Part shown: positions 62,873 to 64,000 of the stretch, piece after piece
Layout of the letters: the number at the start of each line of letters is the position of its first letter
How positions within the stretch are numbered: the first letter of the stretch is position 1
From: Persicaria tinctoria
Lineage: Eukaryota; Streptophyta; Magnoliopsida; Caryophyllales; Polygonaceae
Assembly: GCA_037127255.1 (NCBI GenBank)
Contig: JBANSL010000016.1
Location: 8,434,501 to 8,498,500, forward strand
DNA length: 64,000 nucleotides
Direction of reading: 5' to 3'
Position numbers and translations under genes: made by a program
Notes under the pieces: model-generated
Seen by the model: the letters and a program-made list of their open reading frames with translations, nothing else
What the model was told of the DNA's origin: nothing
The model's database searches: none

Positions 62873-62991
62873 GTTTTTTTTATTAGTATAGTTCAATATA
62901 GATGGATGTGTTGGATTGTGGATGGTGATTTTGTAGGTTTTTTTTTATTAGTATAGTTCAATATAGATGGATGTGTTGGATTGTGGATTGC
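62863..62991. repeat. Tandem duplication of 64-65 bp
   Basis: Two copies of gattttgtaggttttttt, tattagtatagttcaatata and gatggatgtgttggattgtg, differing by one T. They begin at the broken 3' end of the copia pol frame. tgttggattgtgga resembles a copia LTR start, so this may be a trace of the 3' LTR. Confidence 0.85.
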
Positions 62992-63243
62992 CAATGAACT
63001 TTGGGTCCGTCCTATCTCAATCCCGTCCATAATAGTGAATTTCATCCCAAACTTGTTCTACAAAAATTGTGTAACATAGGATGCAAGACGCCGTCATCTT
63101 GTCCCGTGCCCACCCTTAGTCGAGAGCCCTTGTACCACTTTATTTCGCTTTTTCGATTGGTTGTAGTTCTAGATCTCATATACAAATATTCAAGTTTAAT
63201 CATCTTAACAACCCGAATGATGTATGTAGAACGACCAACCTCT

Positions 63244-63323
63244 GGGTGTGTTTGGATTACCATGTTTTATGACTTATAATTCACAATATTACATGTATTA
63301 ATGTATGTAATCCAAACACGCCC
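63244..63323. mobile_element. Very short foldback (MITE-like) sequence
   Basis: gggtgtgtttggattac and its inverse gtaatccaaacacgccc enclose a 46-base AT-rich centre, 80 bp in all. The ends resemble Harbinger-type MITEs, but no TAA/TTA duplication flanks it. Confidence 0.55.
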
Positions 63324-63389
63324 TCGAGTTCAATCGAAACATACTATTGTAAGGTCCAAAATAAGAATATAAAGGGGTCAAAAGACTTT

Positions 63390-63414
63390 CCCCCCCCCCC
63401 CCCCCCCCCCCCCC
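63390..63414. repeat. Poly(C) run of 25
   Basis: Twenty-five C in a row between aaaagacttt and gagaaggg. As with the run at 10253, true length and authenticity are uncertain. Confidence 0.9.
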
Positions 63415-63858
63415 GAGAAGGGCCACTTTTTCTTTATAGAAAGCACAAAAAGGACTACTTTCAAATTACCAACTGGTAAGAGTTTGTCTGTGAAAGTGTG
63501 AAGTACTGAAGTCTCCTTTTCCTAAAAAAAATCAAATAAATAAATCCAAAATGGATGCTGAAAATAACTCTAGCATGGAATTTTACTCGAATGTGAAATA
63601 AAAATGCATGTTTGTATATTATAACACCACCTAGATCCCAAGAAAGTGACATATGAACCTGGGAATTTAGAACTCGTGGGATTGATTGAAAACCCAAATG
63701 TGACAGTACATGAACACGAGTACCTGATCAAGTTCCATCTTCAAACCATGGAGAAACAGAATCAAATACAATAAGAAGTTACATTCAGGTTCATAAGATG
63801 TTTTATGCTCATTTCACAGTTCACCCTATAAAAAATGAATAGTTAGCATACAAAAACC

Positions 63859-63975
63859 TTACTTTGGCATGTGGATAACGCAGCGAAGGCATTTCCCTTC
63901 TGTCATGAGTTTGAAGGCTGTGTTGATCTCTGCAAACTGAAGATTATCCGTGACAAACTCATCTATCTGGATTTC
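63859..63975 (-). CDS. Alcohol dehydrogenase-like protein, last exon only
   Basis: The final 38 codons and stop TAA of a zinc-type medium-chain alcohol dehydrogenase. A GCAG acceptor precedes GAAATCC, and the exon reads EIQIDEFVTDNLQFAEINTAF, then the C-terminal GKCLRCVIHMPK. The pattern D-x-F-V/I-T...F-x-x-I-N-x-A-F...G-x-C-L-R-C is the standard end of plant class III/ADH-like enzymes. CVIHMPK resembles the ADH-like group that includes At5g24760, from memory. The rest of the gene lies beyond the right edge; the last 25 bases are intron. Confidence 0.85.
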   Translation of the reverse strand, partial: EIQIDEFVTDNLQFAEINTAFKLMTEGKCLRCVIHMPK

Positions 63976-64000
63976 CTGCAATGATACATTGGGGATATCA

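Larger units (their letters stand above)
62992..63858. other. Gap before the dehydrogenase gene
   Basis: No coding signal. It contains a small foldback element (63244-63323), a poly(C) run (63390-63414) and, at its right end, the presumed 3' UTR of the minus-strand dehydrogenase. Confidence 0.6.

Noticed and set aside
1..64000. tRNA, rRNA or microRNA genes
   Set aside because: I looked for cloverleaf and GTTCRANNC-like boxes while reading and noticed none that I could defend; the TGGTATCAGAGC-type sites are retrotransposon primer sites.

Overview
The window is nuclear DNA of a flowering plant. Spliced genes with GT-AG introns, a high load of LTR retrotransposons, LINE, Helitron, MITE and SINE pieces, and a decayed plant pararetrovirus all say so. 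The protein similarities look eudicot. AU/TS-type SINE fragments would suit an asterid, but that is only a weak lean. All identifications come from reading the sequence and recalling protein families; no search was run.

Layout. 155-18680 (+): 36 exons of a callose synthase of the CALS7-like type, with the 5' end outside the window and an antisense LINE in a 3.6 kb intron. 18681-20659: intergenic, with a short Helitron whose 5' end is tandemly duplicated. 20660-25248 (+): a 12-exon gene, tentatively an SMC5/6-associated (CANIN-type) protein. 27250-29571 (-): a two-exon glycerol-3-phosphate acyltransferase close to GPAT1, with a strikingly GC-rich second exon. 29572-38193: a long AT-rich stretch with MITEs, a decayed caulimovirid coat-protein region (31960-33720, -) and a LINE tail. 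38194-39436 (+): PROTODERMAL FACTOR 1, with an L1 box and TATA box upstream. 42643-43692 (-): an intronless membrane-anchored alpha/beta hydrolase. 45048-49216 (-): a 7-exon receptor-like kinase of the At5g18500 type. 50274-55490 (-): a copia element with nearly identical LTRs but most of reverse transcriptase and all of RNase H deleted. 56288-59245 (-): tandemly repeated remains of a Ty3/gypsy element. 59254-62872 (+): a broken second copia element. 63859-63975 (-): the last exon of an alcohol-dehydrogenase-like gene that runs off the right edge.

The host genes form no operon or cluster and share no single pathway. Three touch the cell surface (callose deposition, lipid polyester precursors, epidermal wall protein), which may be coincidence. 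Exon boundaries were chosen by splice consensus and reading frame; summed coding lengths divide by three for every complete gene (callose synthase part 5070 nt, second gene 1452 nt, GPAT 1668 nt, PDF1 972 nt, hydrolase 1050 nt, kinase 1530 nt).

I found no clearly undescribed biological system. The best leads are the fossil pararetrovirus, the Helitron with a duplicated terminus, the 868-bp gypsy-derived array, the GC-rich GPAT exon and the poorly known 483-residue gene.
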